A stretch of DNA of 64,000 bases from an uncultured Eubacteriales bacterium (GTDB lineage Bacteria > Bacillota > Clostridia > Christensenellales > Aristaeellaceae): NCBI GenBank assembly GCA_900316415.1, contig ONCV01000006.1:53627-117626 (forward strand). The letters are read 5' to 3'. The notes under the pieces were generated by a model that did not search any database, was not told the DNA's origin, and was given only the letters and a program-made list of their open reading frames with translations. Below are positions 16,357 through 26,711 of this stretch, piece by piece (the stretch's first letter is position 1; every line of letters starts with the position of its first letter). Both the position numbers and the translations under genes were made by a program.

Positions 16357-16962
16357 ATGAAGAAAGCGAAAATCGCCGTGCTGGTTTCCGGCGGCGGCAC
16401 GAATCTGCAGGCGATCCTGGACGCCCAGGCGGCGGGGAAGCTGAAGAGCGGCGAGGTGGCGCTGGTGGTCAGCGACCGGCCCGGGGCCTATGCCCTGGAG
16501 CGGGCGAAGAAGGCCGGCGTGCCCGGGATGGAAATCGGCAAAAAGGCCCTGGGGGGACAGGCGCCCTTCGAGGCGGCGCTGCGGGAGGCGCTGGAGGCCC
16601 ATGGGATCGACCTGATCATCCTGGCGGGCTTCCTCAGCATCCTGACGGCGGATTTCACCCGGCGCTACGACCGCCGGATCCTGAACATTCACCCCAGCCT
16701 GATCCCCAGCTTCTGCGGCGCGGGCTTTTACGGCCTGAAGGTGCATGAGGCGGCCCTGGCGCGGGGCGTCCGGGTCACCGGGGCGACGGTGCATTTTGTG
16801 AACGAGATCCCCGACGGCGGGGAGATCATCGCCCAGAAGGCGGTGGAGGTGCTTCCGGGGGACACGCCGGAAATCCTGCAGCGCCGGGTGATGGAGCAGG
16901 CGGAATGGATCCTGCTGCCCGAGGCGGCGGAGACGGTCTGCGCCGCCCTGATCCGGAACTGA
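16357..16962 (+). CDS. purN: phosphoribosylglycinamide formyltransferase, folate-dependent
   Basis: PurN transfers a formyl group from 10-formyl-THF to GAR. The 201-residue protein shows VLVSGGGTNLQAILDA (~8-23), the catalytic NIHPSLIPSF (~108-117, Asn and His) and the GVRVTGATVHFVNEIPDGG stretch with the conserved aspartate. The formyl donor can come from Fhs, encoded at the end of the same operon. GAGCGGGC precedes the ATG, a modest site, with tight coupling to purM. Confidence 0.95.
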   Translation: MKKAKIAVLVSGGGTNLQAILDAQAAGKLKSGEVALVVSDRPGAYALERAKKAGVPGMEIGKKALGGQAPFEAALREALEAHGIDLIILAGFLSILTADFTRRYDRRILNIHPSLIPSFCGAGFYGLKVHEAALARGVRVTGATVHFVNEIPDGGEIIAQKAVEVLPGDTPEILQRRVMEQAEWILLPEAAETVCAALIRN

Positions 16963-17018
16963 AACAGGCCGCGCCCCCCGGGGAACGCGGCAAAAGACCT
17001 GCAAGGGAGGAAAACGAA

Positions 17019-17738
17019 ATGAACATTTATGCGATTCACACCCCGGACGAGCTGCTGTCCGGCAACCCCTATCCCGGCCGGGGCATTGTCCTGGGCATGA
17101 CCCCCGACGGCACGAAGGCCGTGGCGGCCTATTTCATCATGGGCCGCAGCGAGAACAGCCGGAACCGGATCTTCACGGAGCGGAACGGGGAGGTGTTCAC
17201 CGAGCCCTTCGACGCCTCGAAGGTGGTGGATCCGTCCCTGATCATCTATGCGGCCATCCGGCAGCTGGGCAGCCGGCTGATCGTGACCAACGGCAACCAG
17301 ACGGACACGGTGTACGAGGGCCTGCAGGCGGGCAAGACCTTCTCCGAGGCGCTGGCGTCCCGGTGCTTTGAGCCGGACGGACCGAACTTCACCCCCCGCA
17401 TCAGCGGCATGATCACCTTCGGCGAGGGCAGCTTCACCTATCAGATGAGCATCCTGAAGAGCGCGGACGAGCACGGAACGGCCTGCAACCGCTATACCTA
17501 CGATTACGCGCCCCTGCCCGGCCTGGGCCATTTCATCCACACCTATGTGACGGACGGAAGCCCGATCCCGACCTTCCAGGGCGAGCCGGAGCGCATCACC
17601 ATGGACGACAGCATCGACGATTTCACGGACGACCTGTGGGGCTCCCTGAACGCGGCCAACCGCATCAGCCTCTACGTCCGTTATGTGGACCTGAAAACCG
17701 GCGCGGCGGAAAACCGGCTGATCAACAAGAACAGGTAA
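17019..17738 (+). CDS. purO: IMP cyclohydrolase, PurO type
   Basis: This 239-residue protein closes FAICAR to IMP, the last step of the pathway. It belongs to the IMP_cyclohyd family named after archaeal PurO: YPGRGIVLGMTPDG near residue 18, YFIMGRSENSRNRIF (~38-52), DPSLIIYAAIR, NGNQTDTVYEG and a terminal NAANRISLYVRYVD. The ATG at 17019 follows AAGGGAGG; the frame opens earlier inside purN. Its presence explains why the transformylase at 12074 lacks a cyclohydrolase domain. It lies between purN and purD. Confidence 0.93.
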   Translation: MNIYAIHTPDELLSGNPYPGRGIVLGMTPDGTKAVAAYFIMGRSENSRNRIFTERNGEVFTEPFDASKVVDPSLIIYAAIRQLGSRLIVTNGNQTDTVYEGLQAGKTFSEALASRCFEPDGPNFTPRISGMITFGEGSFTYQMSILKSADEHGTACNRYTYDYAPLPGLGHFIHTYVTDGSPIPTFQGEPERITMDDSIDDFTDDLWGSLNAANRISLYVRYVDLKTGAAENRLINKNR

Positions 17739-17748
17739 GGAGCATCGG

Positions 17749-19017
17749 ATGAAGATCATGGTCATCGGCGGCGGAGGCCGCGAGCACGCGATCATTCGGT
17801 CGCTGCGAAAGAACCCGGAGGTGGAGAAGATCTGGGCCCTGCCGGGCAACGGGGGCATCGCCCGGGACGCGGAATGCGTTCCCGTGGGCGCCACGGACCT
17901 GGAGGGCATCCGGGCCTTCGCGAAGAGTCATCCCGTGGATTACGCCGTGGTGGCGCCGGACGATCCGCTGGCCCTGGGCTGTGTGGATCTGCTGGAGGCG
18001 GAGGGCATTCCCTGCTTCGGGCCCCGGAAGAACGCCGCGGTCATCGAGGGCAGCAAGGTCTTCGCCAAGAACCTGATGAAGAAATACGGCATTCCCACGG
18101 CGGCCTATCAGGTCTTCGACGACCCGAAGGCGGCCCTGGCCTGGCTGGAGACCGCGCTGATCCCGATCGTCGTGAAGGCGGATGGCCTGGCCCTGGGCAA
18201 GGGCGTCACCGTGGCCATGACCCGGGCGGAGGCGGAGAACGCGGTCCGGGAGGTCATGGAGGACCGGAAGTTCGGCAGCAGCGGGGACCGGATCGTGCTG
18301 GAGGAATACCTGGAGGGGCCGGAGGTTTCCGTGCTGTCCTTCACGGACGGGGAAACCGTGATCCCGATGATCTCCAGCATGGATCACAAGCGCGCCGGGG
18401 ACGGGGATACGGGGCTGAACACCGGCGGCATGGGCACCGTGGCGCCGAACCCTTATTATACGCCGGAGATCGCGGACCGCTGCATGCGGGAGATCTTCCT
18501 GCCCACGATCCGGGCGATGAAGGCGGAGGGCCGGGAATTCCGGGGCTGCCTGTATTTCGGCCTCATGATCACCCGGGACGGCCCGAAGGTCATTGAGTAC
18601 AACTGCCGCTTCGGCGATCCGGAAACCCAGGTGGTGCTGCCCCTGCTGGAAAGCGACCTGCTGACGGTCATGCGGGCGGTGACGGAGGGCCGGCTGGCGG
18701 AGACGGAGGTCCGGTTCTCGGACCGGCACGCCTGCTGCGTGGTGCTGGCCTCCGCGGGCTATCCCGCGGCCTATGAAAAGGGATATGAAATCACCGTTCC
18801 GGAGGAGATCTGGCCCCATGTGCTGGTGGCCGGGGCGGCGGAGAAGGACGGAAAGCTGGTCACCTCCGGGGGCCGGGTGCTGGGGGTGACCGCCGTGGCG
18901 GACACCCTGGGGGACGCGATTTCCGCGGCCTATGCCCGGGCGGAGCGGGTGACCTTCGGCAACCGGTACATGCGCCGGGATATCGGCCGGCGGGCGCTGC
19001 AGGCGGCGCGGGAGTAA
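17749..19017 (+). CDS. purD: phosphoribosylamine-glycine ligase (GAR synthetase)
   Basis: PurD is an ATP-grasp enzyme that joins phosphoribosylamine and glycine. The 422-residue protein begins MKIMVIGGGGREHAIIRSL and has VVAPDDPLALG (~65-75), FAKNLMKKYGIPTA, VKADGLALGKGVTVA (~141-155), the metal-site YNCRFGDPETQ (~284-294) and a C-terminal rudder domain. AAGGAG at 17738 precedes the ATG. It follows purO by 10 bases. Confidence 0.96.
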   Translation: MKIMVIGGGGREHAIIRSLRKNPEVEKIWALPGNGGIARDAECVPVGATDLEGIRAFAKSHPVDYAVVAPDDPLALGCVDLLEAEGIPCFGPRKNAAVIEGSKVFAKNLMKKYGIPTAAYQVFDDPKAALAWLETALIPIVVKADGLALGKGVTVAMTRAEAENAVREVMEDRKFGSSGDRIVLEEYLEGPEVSVLSFTDGETVIPMISSMDHKRAGDGDTGLNTGGMGTVAPNPYYTPEIADRCMREIFLPTIRAMKAEGREFRGCLYFGLMITRDGPKVIEYNCRFGDPETQVVLPLLESDLLTVMRAVTEGRLAETEVRFSDRHACCVVLASAGYPAAYEKGYEITVPEEIWPHVLVAGAAEKDGKLVTSGGRVLGVTAVADTLGDAISAAYARAERVTFGNRYMRRDIGRRALQAARE

Positions 19018-19063
19018 GCCCGCGCCGGGAAACCGGGAAAATCGGAAGGAAAGAGAAGAAGAG

Positions 19064-22000
19064 ATGGTTTATCGAGTTTTTGTGGAGAAGAAACCGGGCC
19101 TGGACAACGAGGCCCAGGCCCTGCTCAGCGACGCCCGGTCCTTCCTGGGCATCGGGAACCTGACGAAGGTGCGCCTGCTGAACCGCTACGACGTGGAGGG
19201 ACTGACGGAGGAGGCCTTTGACCTGGCGGTGCGGGAGGTGCTCTCCGAGCCCCAGCTGGACCGCACCTCCGCGGAAGCGGACACGGACGGCGCCGCCGCG
19301 GCCTTCGCGGTGGAGTTCCTGCCGGGCCAGTTCGACCAGCGGGCGGATTCCGCGGCCCAGTGCGTGCAGATCCTGACCCGGGGGGAGCGCCCCCTGATCC
19401 GCAGCGCGAAGATGTACCTGGTTTACGGGGCGCTGACGGCGGAGGAGATCGCGGCGCTGAAGAAATACGTCATCAATCCCGTGGAGGCCCGGGAGGCCGC
19501 CCTGGAGAAGCCGGACACCCTGCGGACGGAGTATGCCGTTCCCGATACCGTGGCGACCCTGGAGGGCTTCACGGCGCTGGACCGGGCGGGACTGGAGAAA
19601 TTCGTGGCGGATTACGGCCTGGCCATGGACACGGACGACATCGCCTTCTGCCAGGCCTATTTCCGCTCCGAGGGCCGGGAGCCCACCATCACGGAAATCC
19701 GGATGCTGGATACCTACTGGAGCGATCACTGCCGGCATACCACCTTCCTGACGGAGATCGACCGGGTCGCCTTTGAGGACCCGGTGCTGGAGGGCGCCTG
19801 GCAGCGCTATCTCGCGGTCCGGAAGGAGCTGGGCCGGGAGGCAAAGCCCCTGTGCCTCATGGATCTGGCGACGGTGGCAGCCAGGGCGCTGCGCCGGCGC
19901 GGGCTGCTGGAGAAGCTGGACGAGAGCGAGGAAATCAACGCCTGCACGGTGAAGATGGACGTGGAGGTGGACGGGAAGAAGGAGCCCTGGCTCCTGCTGT
20001 TCAAGAACGAAACCCACAATCATCCGACGGAGATCGAGCCCTTCGGCGGCGCGGCGACCTGCATCGGCGGCGCCATCCGGGATCCCCTGAGCGGCCGGGC
20101 GTACGTGTACGGCGCCATGCGGGTCACCGGCGCGGCGGATCCCACGAAGCCGGTTTCCGAAACGATTCCCGGCAAGCTGCCCCAGCGGAAGCTGGTCACC
20201 ACCGCGGCGGCGGGCTATTCCTCCTACGGCAACCAGATCGGCCTGGCCACGGGCATCGTGGATGAGATCTATCATCCGGGCTACGCGGCCAAGCGGATGG
20301 AGATCGGCGCGGTGATCGCCGCGGCGCCGCAGGAAAACGTGCGCCGGGAGCGGCCCGCGCCGGGCGACACGGTGATCCTGCTGGGCGGAGCCACCGGCCG
20401 GGACGGCATCGGCGGCGCCACGGGATCCTCCAAGGCCCACAACGCCCACAGCGTGGAAACCTGCGGCGCGGAGGTGCAGAAGGGGAACGCGCCGGAGGAG
20501 CGGAAGCTGCAGCGGCTGTTCCGGAACCCGGAGGCCACCCGGCTGATCAAGCGGTGCAACGATTTCGGCGCCGGCGGCGTCTCCGTGGCCATCGGCGAGC
20601 TGGCGGACGGGCTGGACATCGACCTGAACGCGGTGCCGAAGAAATATGACGGACTGGACGGCACGGAGCTGGCCATCTCCGAAAGCCAGGAGCGCATGGC
20701 CGTGGTGGTGGCCCCGGAGGACACGGAGCGGTTCCTGGCCCTGGCGGCGGCGGAAAACCTGCAGGCCACCCCGGTGGCCCGGGTGAAGGCGGAACCCCGC
20801 CTGACCATGAACTGGAACGGAAGAACCATCGTGGATATCAGCCGGGAGTTCCTGAACTCCAACGGCGCCCCGAAGCATATCGAAATCACGCCGGAAGCCT
20901 CCCGGCCGGCGGAGGAATCCGCCCCCGGAGAGGGCTCCTTCGCGGAGGAGCTGTGCCGGCGGGCGGGCAGCCTGAGCATCTGCTCCCGGCAGGGCCTGTC
21001 GGAGCGCTTCGATTCCACCATCGGCGCGGGCACCGTGCTGATGCCCTTCGGCGGCGTGAATCAGCTGACGCCCATCCAGACCATGGTGCAGAAGGTGAGC
21101 CTGGAGAAGGGGCACACCGACGACTGCACCTTCATGGCCTGGGGCTACGATCCCGTGATCACCAGCCGCAGCCCCTATCACGGAGCCTACCTGGCGGTGG
21201 TGGAGAGCGTCAGCCGGCTGATCGCCTCCGGCGCCTCCTTTGAGGATGTGTATCTGACCTTCCAGGAATATTTCGAGAAGCCCGGAACGGACGGGAAGCG
21301 CTGGGGCAAGCCCCTGGCGGCCCTGCTGGGCGCCTTCGACGCCCAGATGAACCTGGGGGTGGCCGCCATCGGCGGCAAGGATTCCATGTCCGGCTCCTTT
21401 GAGGATCTGGATGTGCCCCCGACCCTGGTGTCCTTCGCGGTGACCACCGGCAAGACCGTGGAGGTGATCTCCTCCGAGCTGAAGCAGCCGGGGCATCCCC
21501 TGGTGGTGCTGGAGCCGGAGCGGGATGAGCAGGGCCTGCCGAAGACGGAGAGCCTGCTGGACCTCTTCCGCCAGGTGACGGAGCTGATCCGGCAGGGCAA
21601 AATCGTCTCCTGCCGCACCGGCGAGCCCGGCGGCCCGGCGGTTTCCGTCATGAAGATGGCCTTCGGCAACGGCCTGGGCTGCGCCCTGGACGAGAGCTGG
21701 GACCTGGGCGGGCTGTTCCGGCCCGTGTACGGCTCCTTCATCGCGGAGCTCAGCGAAGATCTGCCCGTGGGGCGGCGGCTGGGCCGGGTCACCGGCGGCG
21801 AAGGCCGCCTGTCCTGGCGGGGCAGCGGGGTGAGCCTGGACGAGGTGTATCGGCGGTATCACGGAACCCTGGAAAAGGTGTATCCGACCCTGAACCCCGA
21901 ATGGGATGAGCAGGCCCGGCGCGAATTCCGGGGCTGCGCGGCGGAATCCCGCCCCGCGGACCGGACGGAAGCCTTCCTGCATGAGGCGAAGGCCTGGCCC

Positions 22001-22819
22001 GCCCCGGCGGTGAAAATCGCCCGGCCGCGGGTGCTGATTCCCGCCTTCCCCGGCACCAACTGCGAATACGACAGCGCCCGGGCGGCGGAGGATGCCGGCG
22101 CGGAGGCGGAGATCTTCGTCATCCGGAACCGCAGCGCGGAGGAAATCGCCCGCAGCACGGAGCAGTTCGCGGCCCGGGTGGCCGGCAGCCAGATCATTTT
22201 CATCCCCGGCGGGTTCTCCGGCGGGGACGAGCCGGACGGCAGCGCGAAGCTGATCACGGCCTTCTTCCGGAACCCCGGGGTGAAGGACGCGGTGACGGAG
22301 CTGCTGGATCGGCGGGACGGCCTCATGTGCGGCATCTGCAACGGGTTCCAGGCCCTGATCAAGCTGGGGCTGGTGCCCTTCGGGCGGATCCTGGACACGG
22401 ATGAGCACTGCCCGACCCTGACCTTCAACACCATCGGGCGGCACCAGAGCCGCATCGTCCGGACCCGGGTCGCCAGCAACCTGAGCCCCTGGCTGCGGCT
22501 GGCGGAGCTGCAGGGCATCTACAGCGTGCCCATCAGCCACGGCGAGGGCCGCTTCCTGGCGGAGGAAAGCCTGATCCGGCAGCTGGCGGAAAAGGGCCAG
22601 ATCGCCACCCAGTACGTGGATCCCGAGGGGAACCCCTCCCTGGATCTGCGCTTCAACCCCAACGGCAGCCTGTTCGCCATCGAGGGCATCACCAGCCCGG
22701 ACGGAAGGGTCTTCGGCAAGATGGGCCACAGCGAGCGGGTCGGAAAGGGCCTGTATCGGAACGTGCCCGGGAACTATGACATCCGGATGTTTGAATCCGC
22801 GGTGAGCTACTTCAAATAA
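19064..22819 (+). CDS. purL: phosphoribosylformylglycinamidine synthase, single-chain clade II
   Basis: This 1251-residue protein contains an N-terminal PurS-like part (~1-150), two synthetase half-repeats (TYWSDHCRHTTF at ~223, FKNETHNHPTEIEPFGGAAT at ~315, SISESQE-like region, GGKDSMSGS at ~771), and a C-terminal class I glutaminase (PAFPGTNCEYDSA at ~990, nucleophile in MCGICNGFQ at ~1090, SHGEGRF at ~1155). Length and the fusion match the clade II form of Clostridia. In contrast to PurF in this operon, its glutaminase residues are intact. GGAAGGAAAGAGAAGAAG precedes the ATG. Confidence 0.96.
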   Translation: MVYRVFVEKKPGLDNEAQALLSDARSFLGIGNLTKVRLLNRYDVEGLTEEAFDLAVREVLSEPQLDRTSAEADTDGAAAAFAVEFLPGQFDQRADSAAQCVQILTRGERPLIRSAKMYLVYGALTAEEIAALKKYVINPVEAREAALEKPDTLRTEYAVPDTVATLEGFTALDRAGLEKFVADYGLAMDTDDIAFCQAYFRSEGREPTITEIRMLDTYWSDHCRHTTFLTEIDRVAFEDPVLEGAWQRYLAVRKELGREAKPLCLMDLATVAARALRRRGLLEKLDESEEINACTVKMDVEVDGKKEPWLLLFKNETHNHPTEIEPFGGAATCIGGAIRDPLSGRAYVYGAMRVTGAADPTKPVSETIPGKLPQRKLVTTAAAGYSSYGNQIGLATGIVDEIYHPGYAAKRMEIGAVIAAAPQENVRRERPAPGDTVILLGGATGRDGIGGATGSSKAHNAHSVETCGAEVQKGNAPEERKLQRLFRNPEATRLIKRCNDFGAGGVSVAIGELADGLDIDLNAVPKKYDGLDGTELAISESQERMAVVVAPEDTERFLALAAAENLQATPVARVKAEPRLTMNWNGRTIVDISREFLNSNGAPKHIEITPEASRPAEESAPGEGSFAEELCRRAGSLSICSRQGLSERFDSTIGAGTVLMPFGGVNQLTPIQTMVQKVSLEKGHTDDCTFMAWGYDPVITSRSPYHGAYLAVVESVSRLIASGASFEDVYLTFQEYFEKPGTDGKRWGKPLAALLGAFDAQMNLGVAAIGGKDSMSGSFEDLDVPPTLVSFAVTTGKTVEVISSELKQPGHPLVVLEPERDEQGLPKTESLLDLFRQVTELIRQGKIVSCRTGEPGGPAVSVMKMAFGNGLGCALDESWDLGGLFRPVYGSFIAELSEDLPVGRRLGRVTGGEGRLSWRGSGVSLDEVYRRYHGTLEKVYPTLNPEWDEQARREFRGCAAESRPADRTEAFLHEAKAWPAPAVKIARPRVLIPAFPGTNCEYDSARAAEDAGAEAEIFVIRNRSAEEIARSTEQFAARVAGSQIIFIPGGFSGGDEPDGSAKLITAFFRNPGVKDAVTELLDRRDGLMCGICNGFQALIKLGLVPFGRILDTDEHCPTLTFNTIGRHQSRIVRTRVASNLSPWLRLAELQGIYSVPISHGEGRFLAEESLIRQLAEKGQIATQYVDPEGNPSLDLRFNPNGSLFAIEGITSPDGRVFGKMGHSERVGKGLYRNVPGNYDIRMFESAVSYFK

Positions 22820-22882
22820 ACAACAGGGCGGAGCCCTTCCCCGCGGCGCGGGGCGGGGCCGGCCCGGATGCGGGAGGAAAGC

Positions 22883-24565
22883 ATGGCATACCTGACGGAT
22901 ATTGAGATTGCGCAGAGCTGCGAGATGAAGCCGATCCAGGAGATCGCGAAGACCGCCCACGTGGCGGAGAAGTACCTGGAGCCCTATGGCCGCTACAAGG
23001 CCAAGATCGACCCCGCCCTGCTGACGGAAACGGACCGGAAGCCCGGGCGGCTGATCCTGGTGACGGCCATGACGCCCACCCCGGCCGGGGAGGGCAAGAC
23101 CACCACGACCATCGGCCTGGCGGACGGCCTGCGGCGCATCGGCAAGGACGTCACCGTCGCCCTGCGGGAGCCCTCCCTGGGCCCGGTGTTCGGCATCAAG
23201 GGCGGCGCCGCCGGCGGCGGCTATGCCCAGGTGGTGCCCATGGAGGACATCAACCTGCATTTCACTGGCGACTTCCATGCCATCGGCGCGGCGAACAACC
23301 TGCTGGCGGCGCTGCTGGACAATCACATCCAGCAGGGGAACGCCCTGAACATCGATCCCCGGAAGATCACCTGGAAGCGCTGCGTGGACATGAACGACCG
23401 GCAGCTCCGCTTCGTGGTGGACGGCCTGGGCGGAAAGGCCAACGGCATGCCCCGGGAGGACGGCTTTGACATCACCGTGGCCAGCGAGATCATGGCGGTG
23501 TTCTGCCTGGCCTCGTCCCTGACGGACCTGAAGGAGCGGCTGGGCCGCATCGTGGTGGCCTACACCTGGGATGACAAGCCCGTCACCGCGGCGGACCTGA
23601 AGGCGGTGGGCGCCATGGCGGCGCTGCTGCGGGACGCCCTGAAGCCCAACCTGGTGCAGACCCTGGAGGGCACCCCGGCCTTCGTGCACGGCGGCCCCTT
23701 CGCCAACATCGCCCACGGCTGCAATTCCGTCATGGCCACCCGGATGGCCCTGCGGATGGGGGATTATACAGTGACGGAGGCGGGCTTCGGCGCGGATCTG
23801 GGCGCGGAGAAATTCCTGGACATCAAATGCCGCATGGCCGGCCTGAAGCCGGACGCGGTGGTGGTGGTGGGCACCGTCCGGGCCCTGAAGATGCACGGGG
23901 GCGTGGATAAGAAGAACCTGGCCCCGGAGAACCTGGAGGCGCTGGAAAAGGGCATCCCGAACCTGCTGCGCCATGTGCGCAACATGCGGGAGGTCTATCA
24001 CCTGCCCTGCGTCGTCGCCATCAACCGCTTCCCCACCGACACGGACGCGGAGATTGATTTCATCATCCGGAAGTGCCGGGAGCTGGGCGTGAACACCGTG
24101 CTGTCCACCGTCTGGGCGGAGGGCGGCAAGGGCGGCGAGGCCCTGGCCCGGGAGGTGGTCCGCCTCTGCGAGGAAGAAAACGGCCGGGAGGAGTTCACCT
24201 TCTCCTACGACCTGGACGACTCCATCGAAGGAAAGCTGAACACCCTGGCGAAGCGGATTTACGGCGGCCGCGGCGCGGTGCTGACCCCGGCGGCCCGGAA
24301 GCAGGCGGAGCAGCTGACGGCCCTGGGCTACGGAAACCTGCCGATCTGCGTGGCGAAGACCCAGTACAGCTTCAGCGACGATCCGACGAAGCTGGGCGCC
24401 CCGGAGGATTTCGAGATCACCGTCCGGAATCTGAAGGTTTCCGCCGGCGCGGGCTTCCTGGTGGCCCTGACCGGTGAGATCCTGACCATGCCGGGCCTGC
24501 CGAAGGCCCCCGCCGCCGAACGCATCGACGTGGACGAAAACGGAAAAATCACCGGCCTGTTCTGA
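22883..24565 (+). CDS. fhs: formate-tetrahydrofolate ligase
   Basis: Fhs makes 10-formyl-THF from formate, THF and ATP. The 560-residue protein has [20 protein letters not shown] (P-loop, ~65-84), [35 protein letters not shown] and [13 protein letters not shown]. Downstream of purL, it feeds the two formyl-transfer steps of the operon (PurN and the transformylase). I chose the ATG at 22883 after GGGAGGAAA; an ATG at 22868 lacks a site. The purL-fhs gap holds a GC-rich stem near 22838-22857. A terminator follows at 24587. Confidence 0.95.
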   Translation: MAYLTDIEIAQSCEMKPIQEIAKTAHVAEKYLEPYGRYKAKIDPALLTETDRKPGRLILVTAMTPTPAGEGKTTTTIGLADGLRRIGKDVTVALREPSLGPVFGIKGGAAGGGYAQVVPMEDINLHFTGDFHAIGAANNLLAALLDNHIQQGNALNIDPRKITWKRCVDMNDRQLRFVVDGLGGKANGMPREDGFDITVASEIMAVFCLASSLTDLKERLGRIVVAYTWDDKPVTAADLKAVGAMAALLRDALKPNLVQTLEGTPAFVHGGPFANIAHGCNSVMATRMALRMGDYTVTEAGFGADLGAEKFLDIKCRMAGLKPDAVVVVGTVRALKMHGGVDKKNLAPENLEALEKGIPNLLRHVRNMREVYHLPCVVAINRFPTDTDAEIDFIIRKCRELGVNTVLSTVWAEGGKGGEALAREVVRLCEEENGREEFTFSYDLDDSIEGKLNTLAKRIYGGRGAVLTPAARKQAEQLTALGYGNLPICVAKTQYSFSDDPTKLGAPEDFEITVRNLKVSAGAGFLVALTGEILTMPGLPKAPAAERIDVDENGKITGLF

Positions 24566-24586
24566 GAACGGGCGGAGAAAAAACCA

Positions 24587-24622
24587 GCGCGCCGGAGACC
24601 CTCCGTCTCCGGCGCGCTTTTC
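24587..24622 (+). terminator. terminator of the purine operon
   Basis: GCGCGCCGGAGAC (24587-24599) pairs perfectly with GTCTCCGGCGCGC (24605-24617) and TTTT follows. Confidence 0.9.
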
Positions 24623-24678
24623 GCGGCCCCGTTTCCGCCTTTCGCGGCCCGGGGCCGGGGCGAAACGGGCAGCAAAAA

Positions 24679-24716
24679 GGCGTCCGGGAGTTTCCTCCCG
24701 AACGCCGTATTTTTTT
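24679..24716. terminator. bidirectional terminator downstream of rny
   Basis: GGCGTCCGGGAG and CTCCCGAACGCC pair with one mismatch around loop TTTC. A long T run follows on the plus strand and TTTTT on the minus strand, so it ends rny and backs up the purine terminator. Confidence 0.85.
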
Positions 24717-24741
24717 CCCTGCGGAGGAACCGCCGCGCCGC

Positions 24742-26325
24742 TTACTTCGCGTATTCGGTGCTGCGGGTTTCGCGGATGACGTTGACCCGGATCTGTCCGG
24801 GATACTCCATCTGCTCCTCGATGGTCTTGGCGATTTCCTTGGCCAGGATCTTGATGCCGTCGTCGTTGACGTCCTCGGGCTTGACCATGATCCGGACCTC
24901 GCGGCCGCTCTGGATGGCGTAGCACTTCTCCACGCCGTCGAAGCTGTTGGCGATCTCCTCCAGCTTCTCCAGCCGCTTGATGTAGTTCTCCAGGCTCTCC
25001 CTGCGGGCGCCGGGCCGGGCCGCGGAAATCGCGTCCGCCGCCTGAACCAGCACGGCTTCCACCGTCTGGGGCTCCACATCGTTGTGGTGCGCCATGATGC
25101 AGTGCACCACGGCTTCGCTCTCGTGATACTTCCGGGCCAGCTCGGCGCCCAGGGTCACGTGGGTGCCCTCGCTCTCGTGGTCCACGGCCTTGCCGATATC
25201 ATGCAGCAGGCCGGCGCGCTTGGCCAGCTGGACATCCGCGCCCAGTTCGGCGGCCATGAGCCCCGCCAGATGGCTGACCTCGATGGAGTGCTTCAGCACG
25301 TTCTGGCCGTAGCTGGTGCGGTACTTCAGGCGGCCGAGGATCTTGACCAGCTCGTGATGAATCCCGTGCTGGTTGGTCTCGAACACCGCGTTCTCGCCGG
25401 CCTCGCGGATCTGGTTCTCCACTTCCCGGCGGGCCTTTTCGACGGTCTCCTCGATGCGGGCGGGGTGGATCCGGCCGTCCATGATCAGCTTTTCCACCGC
25501 CAGGCGGGCCACCTCGCGGCGCACCGGGTCAAAGGCGGAAACGATCACGGCCTCCGGCGTGTCGTCAATGATCAGATCCACGCCCGTGGCGGTCTCCAGG
25601 GCCCGGATGTTCCGGCCCTCGCGGCCGATGATCCGGCCCTTCATATCATCATTGGGCAGGTTGATCACGCTGACCGTGCTCTCCGCCACGTGATCGGCGG
25701 CGCACTTCTGAATGGCCAGGGCGATGATGTTCCGGGCCTTCTTCTCGCCCTCGTCCTTGGCCTGGGCCTCGATATCCCGGACCATGGCGGCGGCGTCGTG
25801 ATAGGCTTCCTTCTGCACCTTGTCGATGATGATCTGCTTGGCCTCATCCCGCGTCATGGCGGCGATGCGCTCCAGCTCGCTGATCTGCTTGGCCTTGAGG
25901 TCCTCGAGCTCGGCCTCCTGCTTGCCCAGATCCGCCAGCTTCTTGTTGTAATTGTCCTCCCGGTCCTCCAGGCTCTGGGCCTTGCGGTTCAGCGTATCCT
26001 CCCGCTTGTCCAGGGTCTCCTCCCGCTGGTCCAGATGGCGCTCGCTGCGCTGGACCTCGTTGCGGCGCTCCCGGAGCTCCCGCTCGGTTTCCGCGCGCTC
26101 CCGGTCGCTCTCCGCCTTGGCCTTCAGGATTTCCTCCTTGGCCTCCAGCACCTTTTCCTTCTTGTAATCCTCGGCCTTTTTCACCGCGTCGTCATACAGC
26201 CGCTTGGCCATATCCTCGGTCCGGCCGATTTTCCGTTCCACGTAGTTCTTCCGGTAGGTATACCCGCCCAGGCATCCGCAGGCGGCGGTTGCCAGGGCAA
26301 TCAGAATGCAGATCATGGGGCTCAC
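24742..26325 (-). CDS. rny: ribonuclease Y
   Basis: RNase Y is a membrane-anchored endoribonuclease that starts mRNA decay in Firmicutes. The 527-residue protein has an N-terminal membrane helix ([19 protein letters not shown]), a long charged coiled coil (~30-190), a KH domain ([22 protein letters not shown], ~215-275) and an HD domain ([13 protein letters not shown], then HHND). I place the start at GTG 26325, which has GGAGGG 10 bases upstream and leaves the usual short extracellular end; a longer frame reaches 26427. It is monocistronic, with a ~230-base leader that contains a terminator-like stem. Confidence 0.94.
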   Translation of the reverse strand: MSPMICILIALATAACGCLGGYTYRKNYVERKIGRTEDMAKRLYDDAVKKAEDYKKEKVLEAKEEILKAKAESDRERAETERELRERRNEVQRSERHLDQREETLDKREDTLNRKAQSLEDREDNYNKKLADLGKQEAELEDLKAKQISELERIAAMTRDEAKQIIIDKVQKEAYHDAAAMVRDIEAQAKDEGEKKARNIIALAIQKCAADHVAESTVSVINLPNDDMKGRIIGREGRNIRALETATGVDLIIDDTPEAVIVSAFDPVRREVARLAVEKLIMDGRIHPARIEETVEKARREVENQIREAGENAVFETNQHGIHHELVKILGRLKYRTSYGQNVLKHSIEVSHLAGLMAAELGADVQLAKRAGLLHDIGKAVDHESEGTHVTLGAELARKYHESEAVVHCIMAHHNDVEPQTVEAVLVQAADAISAARPGARRESLENYIKRLEKLEEIANSFDGVEKCYAIQSGREVRIMVKPEDVNDDGIKILAKEIAKTIEEQMEYPGQIRVNVIRETRSTEYAK

Positions 26326-26409
26326 GTGCCAGGTTCCCTCCTTTTTCTTCAGAATCTCAATCTCAAGTCCGGGATCGGCATGGCCCGACAGACAGGCCGC
26401 GGGCACGAC

Positions 26410-26438
26410 AAAAAGCCGCGAAGACATATCCCGCGGCT
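26410..26438 (-). terminator. terminator-like hairpin in the rny leader
   Basis: On the minus strand AGCCGCG (26438-26432) and CGCGGCT (26420-26414) pair across an 11-base loop and TTTTTG follows. It lies between the rny promoter and start codon, so it may act as an attenuator. The stem is only 7 pairs. Confidence 0.5.
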
Positions 26439-26564
26439 GAACGCTGCTTCCATCAAAACGCGAAAGCCACCCTCCGGGAGAAACCGCCCCCGGCAGGCGA
26501 AAAAGCGAATCAAATCTATCGAAAACAGCGAGCGAAGAAAGCCTCCGCTTCAGCCGATCAACCT

Positions 26565-26593
26565 ATCCTAAACAAATTTTACGAATTTGTCAA
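26565..26593 (-). promoter_or_regulatory. promoter of rny
   Basis: On the minus strand TTGACA, a 17-base spacer and TAGGAT. The spacer contains an inverted repeat (ACAAATT...AATTTGT, ~26572-26590). Confidence 0.8.
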
Positions 26594-26644
26594 GGAAAAA
26601 TGACATATTTGGAAGAAAAAGCCCCGGGAGAGGGTCCCTTTGCC

Positions 26645-26673
26645 TTGCGAAACCTTCCTGAATATGGTAAGAT
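26645..26673 (+). promoter_or_regulatory. promoter of asnS and perhaps the glycan cluster
   Basis: TTGCGA, a 17-base spacer and TAAGAT lie ~40 bases before the asnS start. The leader is too short for a T-box. Confidence 0.7.
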
Positions 26674-26711
26674 TCCTGCCGAAGAAATTGATTTTTCAGG
26701 AGGCGGGAACC

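Noticed and set aside
18860..24925. A 2021-residue open frame on the minus strand, and similar very long antisense frames (e.g. 728-2926 plus, 31001-34291 minus)
   Set aside because: These run opposite to well-supported genes in GC-rich DNA where antisense stops are rare; composition is histidine/glutamine/arginine-rich and no motif is seen.
26580..26711. T-box leader upstream of asnS
   Set aside because: The leader after the likely start is only ~35 bases and lacks the T-box sequence and a terminator.
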